In this document: positions 57,190 through 64,000 of the stretch, one piece after another
Layout: each line of letters opens with the position of its first letter
Position numbering within the stretch: position 1 is the stretch's first letter
Assembly (NCBI RefSeq): GCF_001684975.1
Contig: NZ_MAYH01000001.1
Location: 372,001-436,000, forward strand
From: Chryseobacterium artocarpi
Lineage (GTDB): Bacteria > Bacteroidota > Bacteroidia > Flavobacteriales > Weeksellaceae
Length of the DNA: 64,000 bases
Direction: 5' to 3'
Notes under the pieces: generated by a model
Database searches by the model: none
What the model saw: the letters and a program-made list of their open reading frames with translations, nothing else
What the model was told of the DNA's origin: nothing
Made by a program: the position numbers and the translations under genes

Positions 57190-58089
57190 TTATTTCTTGT
57201 TGTAATAATCATAGGTTGCTTTGGAAATATCAGCAATGATTGCTTCTGAGTTGTTAAATGTTTCGTAGGTATCATGAACAAAGACAGCGATGTATATATT
57301 CTTTTTATTCGGAAGTTCAATGATTCCAAAATTGTTGATGGCTCCGGTCATTCCTTTTTCATTTGTAAAAGAAGTTCCGGTGCGGTGAGCCATTTTAATA
57401 TTTTGTGGTAATTTTCCTTTAAGCCTTTTGGCACCTGATGCGGTACTCATCATATTGGTATAGAGCCATTTTGTATGTTCTTTATTCAGTATTTTTCCGT
57501 TGTAGAAATCTTGTAATAACCTGATGGTTTCATTGGGAGTCGTTTTGTTTATAAATTGAGAATCCCAGTCTTTATGCATGTCCTCTTCATCGTTTTTAAT
57601 GATAACATTTTTGCTGTTAATGAATTTTTCAACATATTGGGGACCGCCAATCAGTCTTAGAAGAATATCTGTTAAATTATTATCGCTGTATATAACAATC
57701 CATTGTAAAGCCTCTTCAAGAGTCAGCTCAAGATTTCCTTCCGGATATTTTTCTTTAAAAGGGCTGTATGTATTTTCCAAAAGTTCTTCCTTTTTAATGA
57801 AAATCTTCTGTTGTAAAGAAAGTTCTCCTTTTTCTACTTTATGAAGAATGGCTAAAGCAATATGAAACTTAAAAGTACTCAACATAGGATAGAGATTGTT
57901 TCCGTTGATCTGAGTCACTTCTTTTTTCGGAGTACCGGATATGAAGATCGAAACACCTATATCCGCTTTTTTATTGGCAATAATGGATTCTATGATCTTT
58001 TTAAATTCCGGATTGGTATTGGTCTGTGAAAAAAGAGGAAGGCTTAAAAGCAGAATAAGCAGAGTGAAAGTAATTTTCTTTAATTTCAT
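57190..58089 (-). CDS. Class A beta-lactamase, subclass A2 (CIA/CGA/PER-like)
   Basis: A 299-residue periplasmic serine beta-lactamase with a signal peptide (1-21, ending PLFSQ). Motifs are the nucleophile S71-T-F-K74, S135-D-N137 and the omega-loop E168 followed by E-D-M-H, where M171 and H172 replace L169 and N170 of TEM-type enzymes. This and QFINKTTPN mark subclass A2, which includes the PER and Chryseobacterium enzymes. The third box reads R236-T-G238 instead of KTG, as in carbenicillinases (which have RSG). Expected to hydrolyse cephalosporins or penicillins; spectrum is unpredictable from the arginine alone. It starts a two-gene operon. Confidence 0.9.
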   Translation of the reverse strand: MKLKKITFTLLILLLSLPLFSQTNTNPEFKKIIESIIANKKADIGVSIFISGTPKKEVTQINGNNLYPMLSTFKFHIALAILHKVEKGELSLQQKIFIKKEELLENTYSPFKEKYPEGNLELTLEEALQWIVIYSDNNLTDILLRLIGGPQYVEKFINSKNVIIKNDEEDMHKDWDSQFINKTTPNETIRLLQDFYNGKILNKEHTKWLYTNMMSTASGAKRLKGKLPQNIKMAHRTGTSFTNEKGMTGAINNFGIIELPNKKNIYIAVFVHDTYETFNNSEAIIADISKATYDYYNKK

Positions 58090-58269
58090 TTGAGATAGGT
58101 TAATGATAATAGTTTTTCGTTTCCAAATATATGTATTTCCTATGTCCTATTTGAACTCAAACTACTATTTTTGATGAATGATGAATGAAAAAGCACTATA
58201 ATTTATTATATTCATTCCCGCGGAAAACAAACATTACTATTTCCGGAATAAACTCAAAATCTAATCGCC

Positions 58270-59232
58270 ATGATCAAACACTATCTTTTTCTGATTCTGT
58301 TCTTTCTTTCTGCAGGATGTTGGTCTCAGATAAAAGAAAAAAAAGAAATCCGAATTGATACTACAGAAGCTGTTCCGATAGGAGGAATAAAGCAATTCAT
58401 AAGCATAAAAGGAAATGATCGGGAGAAGCCTGTACTGCTTATTCTACATGGAGGTCCCGGAAAATCATTGATTAATTTTTCAGATAGTTTTACGGATAAA
58501 TTACGGAATGAGTTTATTGTGGTGAATTGGGATCAAAGGGAAACGGGTGAAACTTTAAACTTAAATAAAACCAAGGATAGCCTGACAACCGATTTGCTTA
58601 AAAGAGATGCTTTGGAAGTTGTTTACTATCTGAAGAAAAAGTTTAATCAGAAGAAAATATTTTTGCTGTCCCATTCATGGGGATCTGTCATGGGATTTGA
58701 TATTGCAGCCAAGCACCCGGAATTGCTGTACGCCTATATTCCTGTAAGTCCTGTGATCGATGCTCATAAAAGTGCCGCTTTATTTGTGAATGATCTTAAA
58801 AAATGGGCTTTGAATACCCAAAACAATATAGCTGCTGAGGAACTGCAACAGGTAAAGCTTCCCTTTAAAGATAAAGATGATTTTTTTCTGGCTCAAAAAT
58901 GGCTGTTCGTTCATAACGGCGTAAAAGGAGCAGATACAGAAGACTTTAAAAAAAGCTACTACCAATGGATGGATACCTGGTTTCCGGTTTGGAAAGAGAA
59001 TGCAGAAACAAATCTATTTGATACCGTTTCAAAAATTAAATGCCCTGTCTACTTTTTAATAGGAAGTGGTGACAATCAGTCTTATTATACCATTGCCGAA
59101 GATTATTATCAATTTTTAAAAGCGAAAGACAAAAAAATCTTCTGGTTCAAAGAGTCCGGACATACTATCTTCAATACGGAACCTCAAAAACTTCAGGAAA
59201 TAATCATTAAAGAAATAAGGCTAAAGTATTGA
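58270..59232 (+). CDS. Exported alpha/beta hydrolase, proline iminopeptidase-like
   Basis: A 320-residue protein with a hydrophobic leader ending LSAGCW, possibly a lipoprotein at C17 although the lipobox is imperfect. LILHGGPGKS near 57-66 is the oxyanion-hole motif HGGPG of the proline iminopeptidase group. The catalytic triad is S136 (LLSHSWGSV), D268 (GSGDNQ) and H298 (SGHTIF). The nucleophile elbow SHSWG has serine in place of the first glycine. Substrate may be N-terminal proline peptides or small esters. It is transcribed alone. Confidence 0.85.
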   Translation: MIKHYLFLILFFLSAGCWSQIKEKKEIRIDTTEAVPIGGIKQFISIKGNDREKPVLLILHGGPGKSLINFSDSFTDKLRNEFIVVNWDQRETGETLNLNKTKDSLTTDLLKRDALEVVYYLKKKFNQKKIFLLSHSWGSVMGFDIAAKHPELLYAYIPVSPVIDAHKSAALFVNDLKKWALNTQNNIAAEELQQVKLPFKDKDDFFLAQKWLFVHNGVKGADTEDFKKSYYQWMDTWFPVWKENAETNLFDTVSKIKCPVYFLIGSGDNQSYYTIAEDYYQFLKAKDKKIFWFKESGHTIFNTEPQKLQEIIIKEIRLKY

Positions 59233-59530
59233 AATAACAGAAATATTTTGTCCTTAACATACTTTTTAGAAATAATAAACGTTTAGCTTGCATGGGCTTT
59301 ATGATTAAAAGCATAAAACCTATCGAACATTAGTTTGTATTTTCACTGATCAGATAAGTAATAAGATTAATACTATTGATAATCAAATTGTAGGAATGGC
59401 ATCATTTAAATAATGGTGTCATTTTTCTTTATGATAGGGATGTTGGGATTCATGCTTTTTTTATAAATTACTTCAATATTTAATGGATGATAAAGAGTGA
59501 GGTTGATTAATAGATTATAATAGATTTTTT
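59233..59530. other. Intergenic region with a terminator, no gene seen
   Basis: 298 bases. Apart from the hairpin at 59395-59428 the sequence is AT-rich with no supported small gene or strong promoter box. Confidence 0.3.
59395..59428 (+). terminator. Rho-independent terminator-like hairpin
   Basis: AATGGCATCATT (59395-59406) pairs with AATGGTGTCATT (59412-59423) using two G-U pairs, followed by T residues. It is distant from the upstream stop codon (about 160 bases), so it may belong to the region rather than that gene. Confidence 0.5.
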
Positions 59531-60085
59531 ATGAAACATAGAGTAGTGCCCATTGCTTTTGCATTGAATTCATTTTATCTGTCGTTTTTGTATTTCCGGC
59601 TGTTCTGGCTTTCCAGCGGGAAGGTTACCGGAGAACTTCTGACATATAAATATATGCTGTATTCCGTGTTTATGGTTTACCCCTTATTTATGATTTCTGC
59701 ACTCATTTTTTCTAAAGAGTTTAAAGGCGGCTTTTTTATTAAGTTTCTTGTCTGGGCGTTAATGGCTGCGGTGCCTTTGCTGTACTTTTATAGTTTTGAT
59801 CTTTTTGATGAGAAGGAACTTTTTTATGGATACATTTTTACGCTGATTCAATGTCTTTTTCAGTCGAAAATGATCAAAGATGAAGAAATGGGAGCCAGAG
59901 TTGCAGGTGTTTTTGCAGCAAAGCTTCTCCTGTGGTTTGTGACGCTCATTCTTTCATTGTCTTTCCTGATATGGTATTCAGACAGGGATATTTTAATGAA
60001 TATGCTATTTGGTGGATTCTACTATCTATTTGCCGGGATTCTTGATATTGTGATCGTCCGGTATAAATTTCTTACCGAAAAGTAA
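59531..60085 (+). CDS. Six-helix membrane protein of unknown function
   Basis: A 184-residue very hydrophobic protein with about six membrane segments (roughly 8-28, 40-60, 68-88, 95-115, 130-148, 155-178). No conserved family was recognised. It is 32 bases upstream of the retropepsin-like gene on the same strand, so the two are likely co-transcribed. Confidence 0.65.
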   Translation: MKHRVVPIAFALNSFYLSFLYFRLFWLSSGKVTGELLTYKYMLYSVFMVYPLFMISALIFSKEFKGGFFIKFLVWALMAAVPLLYFYSFDLFDEKELFYGYIFTLIQCLFQSKMIKDEEMGARVAGVFAAKLLLWFVTLILSLSFLIWYSDRDILMNMLFGGFYYLFAGILDIVIVRYKFLTEK

Positions 60086-60117
60086 AATAATTTTAATAAA
60101 AAAATAAAAAATAGATA

Positions 60118-61386
60118 ATGCTTACAATATTCCGTTTAACCTTTTTACCTGTTATGATTTTACTATCTGCCATAAGTTACGGACAGGTTCATCATTCAGC
60201 ATTTGAAACTCTCTATGCTCAGATCAAACAGAAGAATTTTTTTAAAGCTCGTGAAATCTTTGCAACCACTAAGAAAAAGCTGCCTTCAGAATATCAGTAT
60301 TTTACAGAAGCGGTTCTCGATAACGCTTTCAATAAACCCAAAGAATCAAATCTGAAGATTGAAAAGCTGGAGGCTGAAAAATCAGGCTTACCGGATTCTC
60401 TTATGCTTAAAATCTGGCGTCTTAAAGAAGACAATTGTATGAAACAGTATGATTATGCCGGAGCAAAAAAAGCAGGAAATGCCACGTTGGATCAATATGC
60501 TCATCTGCTTACAGAAGAAGAAAAAGATGATGTAAAGAATACTTTGAAGATCTGGACAGCACTTGAAAATGTACCTCAACAAAGAGTTTCCATCAATGGA
60601 GATACTCGCTTGAAAATGGAAAAAGATGTTGCCGGGCTTAAAAACTTAAAGATAAACGTTGGGGAAGATTCCATGAATTTTATTTTTGATACCGGTGCTA
60701 ATATTTCTACGATCTCAGCTTCTGCAGCTCAACGTTTAAAATTGGAAATCATTCCGGCAGATATAGATGTGGATGCCATTACAGGAAAATCTATAAAAGC
60801 AAATCTTGCCGTTTGTAAAAAAATGATTTTAGGAAATATTGTAGTGGAAAATGCTGTATTTCTTGTGTTTGAAGATTCAGCGCTCAGCTTTCCGCAGATC
60901 AATTACCAGATCAATGGGATTCTTGGTTTTCCGGTGATTGAAGCATTGAAAGAAGTACAGCTTACCCAGGATGATTATTTTATCGTTCCGGAGAAAGAAA
61001 CTACCATCAATTCCTCTTCTAATATGGCAATTGACGGGTTGTCTCCGCTTATTTTTATAGATGGAAAGCACTTTTCATTTGATACGGGAGCAGATCATAC
61101 CATTCTTTATGCTCCTTTTTATCTGGAAAATAAAAAAAATATGGATGCAAAATATCAGTTGACAAAGATCGGAATGGGTGGAGCAGGAGGAAAAATAGAA
61201 CATGACGGCTTTAAAGTAGATCATACTTTTCATATCCTTGGAAAACCGATTTTATTGAAGAATATAAGTGTTTTGAAGACCAAAATTAACAAAGAAACTG
61301 TGTATGGAAATATCGGACAGGATGTGATTAAACAATTTAAAAAAATGACGTTGAACTTTGATCATATGTTTATCAAATTTGATTAA
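60118..61386 (+). CDS. Exported retropepsin-like aspartic protease with two DTG motifs
   Basis: A 422-residue protein with a signal peptide (1-22, ending SYGQ). Residues about 25-150 are helical and repeat-like. Two protease lobes follow: the first has D191-T-G-A (FIFDTGANISTIS) and the second D322-T-G-A-D (SFDTGADHTIL), each followed by a hydrophobic-Gly turn (GILGFPVIE; GNIGQDVIKQF). The single-chain double-DTG layout allows an internal pepsin-like dimer. The family is sparsely studied in bacteria; the substrate is unknown. It is co-directional with the small membrane gene upstream. Confidence 0.85.
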   Translation: MLTIFRLTFLPVMILLSAISYGQVHHSAFETLYAQIKQKNFFKAREIFATTKKKLPSEYQYFTEAVLDNAFNKPKESNLKIEKLEAEKSGLPDSLMLKIWRLKEDNCMKQYDYAGAKKAGNATLDQYAHLLTEEEKDDVKNTLKIWTALENVPQQRVSINGDTRLKMEKDVAGLKNLKINVGEDSMNFIFDTGANISTISASAAQRLKLEIIPADIDVDAITGKSIKANLAVCKKMILGNIVVENAVFLVFEDSALSFPQINYQINGILGFPVIEALKEVQLTQDDYFIVPEKETTINSSSNMAIDGLSPLIFIDGKHFSFDTGADHTILYAPFYLENKKNMDAKYQLTKIGMGGAGGKIEHDGFKVDHTFHILGKPILLKNISVLKTKINKETVYGNIGQDVIKQFKKMTLNFDHMFIKFD

Positions 61387-61406
61387 AAGACTTTTTAATT
61401 ATATCT

Positions 61407-61436
61407 AAATCCATCTCACGCTGAGGTGGATTTTTC
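61407..61436 (+). terminator. Rho-independent terminator for the retropepsin-like gene
   Basis: AAATCCATCTCA pairs with TGAGGTGGATTT (one G-U pair) and is followed by T residues. Confidence 0.75.
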
Positions 61437-61448
61437 ATTTAAAACCGA

Positions 61449-61482
61449 ACAAAAAAGACACCGTTTACTGTTAAACGGCGTC
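61449..61482 (-). terminator. Rho-independent terminator for the susD-type gene
   Basis: GACACCGTTTA (61457-61467) pairs with TAAACGGCGTC (61472-61482) with one G-U pair; the minus strand then reads a T run. Confidence 0.75.
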
Positions 61483-61523
61483 TTGCTTGAAATATATTAA
61501 AATTGTTTTTGCTGATGTTTTAT

Positions 61524-62987
61524 TTATTCATTCTGTTTGATTTGTGGGTTATTATTAATCTCTTTATTCGGTATCTGGAATCTGAATTTATCCGTTGTAA
61601 GGTTAAACTTTCCAAATGTGTGGTTACTTCCTGTATAGGCTCTTTCCAAAGGAATATTTAATCGTTTCATATCAAACCATGCATATCCTTCACCCCAAAG
61701 TTCAATTCTCTTCTGAAGGATGATCTCATTGATCAGTTCATTTCCTGTTTTCGTAGATAAGGTATAAGCTTGATCTCTTTTAGAAGCAATCGCAAATAAT
61801 ACCTGTCTTGCCTCAGCTTCTCTGCCTTGTCTAGCCAATGCTTCAGCTTCTACATAATAGAGAGATGAAGCTCTGATGTAGATATAATCACCTTCAAAAA
61901 GACTTGGATCTTTAAACTTCCAGCTTACATAGGCAGGGTAATTTTTTGTTTTTCCGTTAAATGTATACTTTGCACTCTGGCTGCCATTGAATACTTTTTT
62001 ACGGTAGTCTGTATTAGGAATTGCGTCATACAGACGTTTGTCGATCTGCTTATAAATTTGAGCTGCTCCAGCATATCCTTCATTGGTATTATCAAACATT
62101 GAGAAGAAGGACGCATAATAATTTCCAATACTTATTGTAGAAATTGTGTTATGGAATCCCCAGATCACTTCAGGATTATTAATGCTTGAAAATCCTGTAT
62201 TGGTATAATCATCTTCAGTCATCAATGCAATGCCTTGTTTTCCTTCGCCGGCATATTTTGCAGCTTTTGTATAATCACCCGTTTGTAAAAAGACCTCAGC
62301 GGCAATCGCTTTAGCAGTTCTCTGGTCAATTTGTGCTCTGGAAGGACGTGCAAAACCATCCAACAGATTGATAGATTCTTCTATGTCCTTAGAAATTTGA
62401 GAATACACCTCAGCTACCGTAGATCTTGGAAGTCCCTGACTAGGATTAGCACTTGTAAGAACCAATGGTAACCCCGGTTCAGATTGATGTGCTTTGAAAT
62501 CATTAGCATAAAAACGAACCAGATAGAAATAAGAATATGCTCTTAATGCTAATAACTGACCTTTAATTGCCTTATTTTTAGCCTCGGAATCATTCTTTAA
62601 ATCATCAAGAAGTTTATTAATCACAAATATCCTTGAATAAAAAGTAGTCCATACAATTTCCGAAGCGATGTTACTTGCATTGGTCGCTTCATAATTATAA
62701 AACATTCCCAAATGCTGGTTTTTTGCCTGGATAACGTCATTAGACATTAAATCTGCTCCCGCTTTTATTCCCATAATTCCGAAGTCTGAGTGAGAAGTAG
62801 TTCCTCCCGCACCATTACTTCTAAGGTCAAGATATATTCCACCAAGGATCTTTTCCGGCTTTGATTGATCATCGTTCAATTGTTCACCGGAAATATTCCC
62901 TTCTGGCAAAGTATTAAGATCATTAGCACAGCTACTGGTAAGAAGTCCTACGGCTATAGCTGCTATAAAGTATTTTATCGTTTTCAT
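61524..62987 (-). CDS. SusD/RagB family outer membrane nutrient-binding lipoprotein
   Basis: A 487-residue lipoprotein (lipobox LLTSSC, C20) of the SusD/RagB helical-repeat family. Features include the N-terminal SusD-like region around ANDLNTLPEGNISGEQLN, the TPR-type helical part with LALRAYSYFYLVRFYAND, and the RagB/SusD C-terminal part (RIELWGEGYAWFDMKRLNIP). SusD caps the SusC channel and captures its ligand. The SusC gene is 8 bases upstream on the same strand, so the pair forms one outer-membrane import unit. Confidence 0.95.
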   Translation of the reverse strand: MKTIKYFIAAIAVGLLTSSCANDLNTLPEGNISGEQLNDDQSKPEKILGGIYLDLRSNGAGGTTSHSDFGIMGIKAGADLMSNDVIQAKNQHLGMFYNYEATNASNIASEIVWTTFYSRIFVINKLLDDLKNDSEAKNKAIKGQLLALRAYSYFYLVRFYANDFKAHQSEPGLPLVLTSANPSQGLPRSTVAEVYSQISKDIEESINLLDGFARPSRAQIDQRTAKAIAAEVFLQTGDYTKAAKYAGEGKQGIALMTEDDYTNTGFSSINNPEVIWGFHNTISTISIGNYYASFFSMFDNTNEGYAGAAQIYKQIDKRLYDAIPNTDYRKKVFNGSQSAKYTFNGKTKNYPAYVSWKFKDPSLFEGDYIYIRASSLYYVEAEALARQGREAEARQVLFAIASKRDQAYTLSTKTGNELINEIILQKRIELWGEGYAWFDMKRLNIPLERAYTGSNHTFGKFNLTTDKFRFQIPNKEINNNPQIKQNE

Positions 62988-62995
62988 AATTTCTT

Positions 62996-64000
62996 TTAAA
63001 ATGTTAGTTTAAAACCTAGGGAAACACTGGATAATAAAGAGTATTTGTAGGCATCAGAGACCCCTGTTAATGAAGCTCTCGGATCATATCCTTTTCTTTT
63101 GGACCATAGATAAAGGTTATTTCCTGTTACATATACCTTTAGCCCCGATAAACAAGCTTGTTGTGCAAAGTCATCAGGCAGCTGATAAGACAATGTTACA
63201 TCCTGAAGACTGATATAATCAGACTTGATCAGATATAGTGTAGAGTTCTCATTCTGGTTGGTTGAGGTAAGGTCTACACGAGGTAGGGCAGCCGATGTAT
63301 TCTCAGGAGTCCAGGTTTTATCAAGATCCGTAGAATAGTTGGATGCATAGGTATCAGAATGGAATAAGCTTCTGTAAATATTGTCATATCCATATCCGCC
63401 AAACTGATAAGCAAAATTCACAGACAGATTTACTCTTTTGTAAGTAATATCAGTTCCAAATCCACCATATACTTTTGGAATTGCAGATTTTCCTGTATTA
63501 TAATCAGTAGCTTCCTTAAAATTATTGGTAACGGTTTTTTCTACCTGTTGAGTAGCCTGATTGTAAGAATTTTTATACCATAAAGCATCTCCGTTTAAAG
63601 GATTTACCCCTGCAAACTCTTTCAGATAATAGGTATATCGGTCGCCACCTTCAGATAGGATAAACAATCCTGAAACCAAACCTGTAGCTCTTTGCTCGGC
63701 GGGTAATCTGGTGATTTTGTTTTTGTAGTGAGTTGCATTCGCATAGAAATTCCACTGAACATTTTCGTTACGAAGAATATCCACACTTACATTAGCCTGA
63801 ACCCCTCTGTTATACATATCTCCGATGTTTCCATACTTCACGTACGATCCGGAATTCGAGATAGCCAAAGGAAGCGTATAGATCATATCCGATACTTTTC
63901 TCTCAAAATAATCTGCATTTACATTCACTCTGTTGTTCAGTAAAGAAAGCTCAAAACCAGCATTGAAATTTTTGGAAGTTTCCCATTTTAAGTCTCTATT
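62996..64000 (-). CDS. SusC/RagA TonB-linked receptor, C-terminal part (truncated by window)
   Basis: The C-terminal 334 residues of a SusC-type receptor that continues past 64000. The frame is open to the edge and reads DLKWETSKNFNAGFELSLLN there, a typical SusC beta-barrel stretch. The barrel continues with VNADYFERKVSDMIYTLPLA, the conserved IPKVYGGFGTDITYKRVNLS and the terminal strand SVSLGFKLTF ending in phenylalanine. It feeds glycan or peptide ligands captured by SusD into the periplasm. An internal start at 63928 is not real. Confidence 0.92.
   Translation of the reverse strand, partial: NRDLKWETSKNFNAGFELSLLNNRVNVNADYFERKVSDMIYTLPLAISNSGSYVKYGNIGDMYNRGVQANVSVDILRNENVQWNFYANATHYKNKITRLPAEQRATGLVSGLFILSEGGDRYTYYLKEFAGVNPLNGDALWYKNSYNQATQQVEKTVTNNFKEATDYNTGKSAIPKVYGGFGTDITYKRVNLSVNFAYQFGGYGYDNIYRSLFHSDTYASNYSTDLDKTWTPENTSAALPRVDLTSTNQNENSTLYLIKSDYISLQDVTLSYQLPDDFAQQACLSGLKVYVTGNNLYLWSKRKGYDPRASLTGVSDAYKYSLLSSVSLGFKLTF

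Noticed and set aside
57186..57329. Overlap of the second serine hydrolase into the beta-lactamase gene
   Set aside because: The frame is open there, but the ATG at 57185 gives a signal peptide and leaves a normal 4-base gap.

Overview
The window is AT-rich chromosomal DNA from a member of the Bacteroidota, most likely a Flavobacteriia species close to Chryseobacterium or Elizabethkingia. The evidence is the SusC/SusD pair, lipoproteins and TonB receptors with flavobacterial signal peptides, a GH109 enzyme of the Elizabethkingia NagA type, a subclass A2 class A beta-lactamase of the CIA/CGA/PER kind, double-glycine leader peptides beginning MKNLKKL, and repeated TAnnTTTG promoter elements. 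I saw no rRNA, tRNA, CRISPR array, transposase or prophage module. The species assignment is inference.

Layout. Positions 1-5 kb hold a Crp/Fnr regulator behind a perfect palindrome, an exported pirin with an M17 N-domain protein, and topB. Positions 5-11.5 kb hold a TonB receptor, a hotdog thioesterase, a 4-TM membrane protein and an S9 peptidase. At 11.5-15.5 kb there is a hypoxanthine/uracil-type DNA glycosylase and a tightly overlapping three-gene unit (GH109 glycosidase, sugar nucleotidyltransferase, sugar kinase) that reads as a GalNAc capture-and-activation operon. Positions 15.8-28 kb are mostly housekeeping: a penicillin-binding-like hydrolase, AIM24, queA, rlmN, sterol desaturase, a polyprenyl synthase and a fused alpha/beta 2-oxoacid dehydrogenase E1. 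At 28-31 kb an HxlR regulator is divergent from an old yellow enzyme, with a ladder of GTTAC motifs between them.

At 31.2-31.85 kb, below the size limit of ordinary ORF calling, three tandem genes encode 50-53 residue four-cysteine peptides with a conserved double-glycine leader. They have their own flavobacterial promoter (TTG-N19-TACATTTG) and a terminator. This cryptic peptide operon is the most striking unlabelled item in the window. Positions 34-39 kb hold an ECF sigma factor, a single protein joining an anti-sigma-like N-terminus, a SusC-type plug domain and a YfbK-type VWA domain, and a paralogue whose front end is replaced by a lipoprotein anchor and four calcium-binding TSP3 repeats.

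Positions 39-43.3 kb hold a GbsR/MarR regulator and a DCC-SRPBCC-DUF2071-TIGR01777 operon. An identical 20-bp dyad lies in front of both, which suggests direct autoregulation and operon control. The rest is a GH29 fucosidase, surface proteins, lpdA, a patatin, an ABC ATPase, a LytS/LytR-like two-component pair, an acyltransferase, lipoproteins, a class A beta-lactamase in tandem with a second serine hydrolase, an exported alpha/beta hydrolase, a bilobal retropepsin-like protease, and finally SusD with the C-terminal part of SusC running off the right edge. Palindromic intergenic repeats (GGGCTTTAGCCC, GGAATGACAA and GTGCATCCGTGG types) sit mainly between genes.
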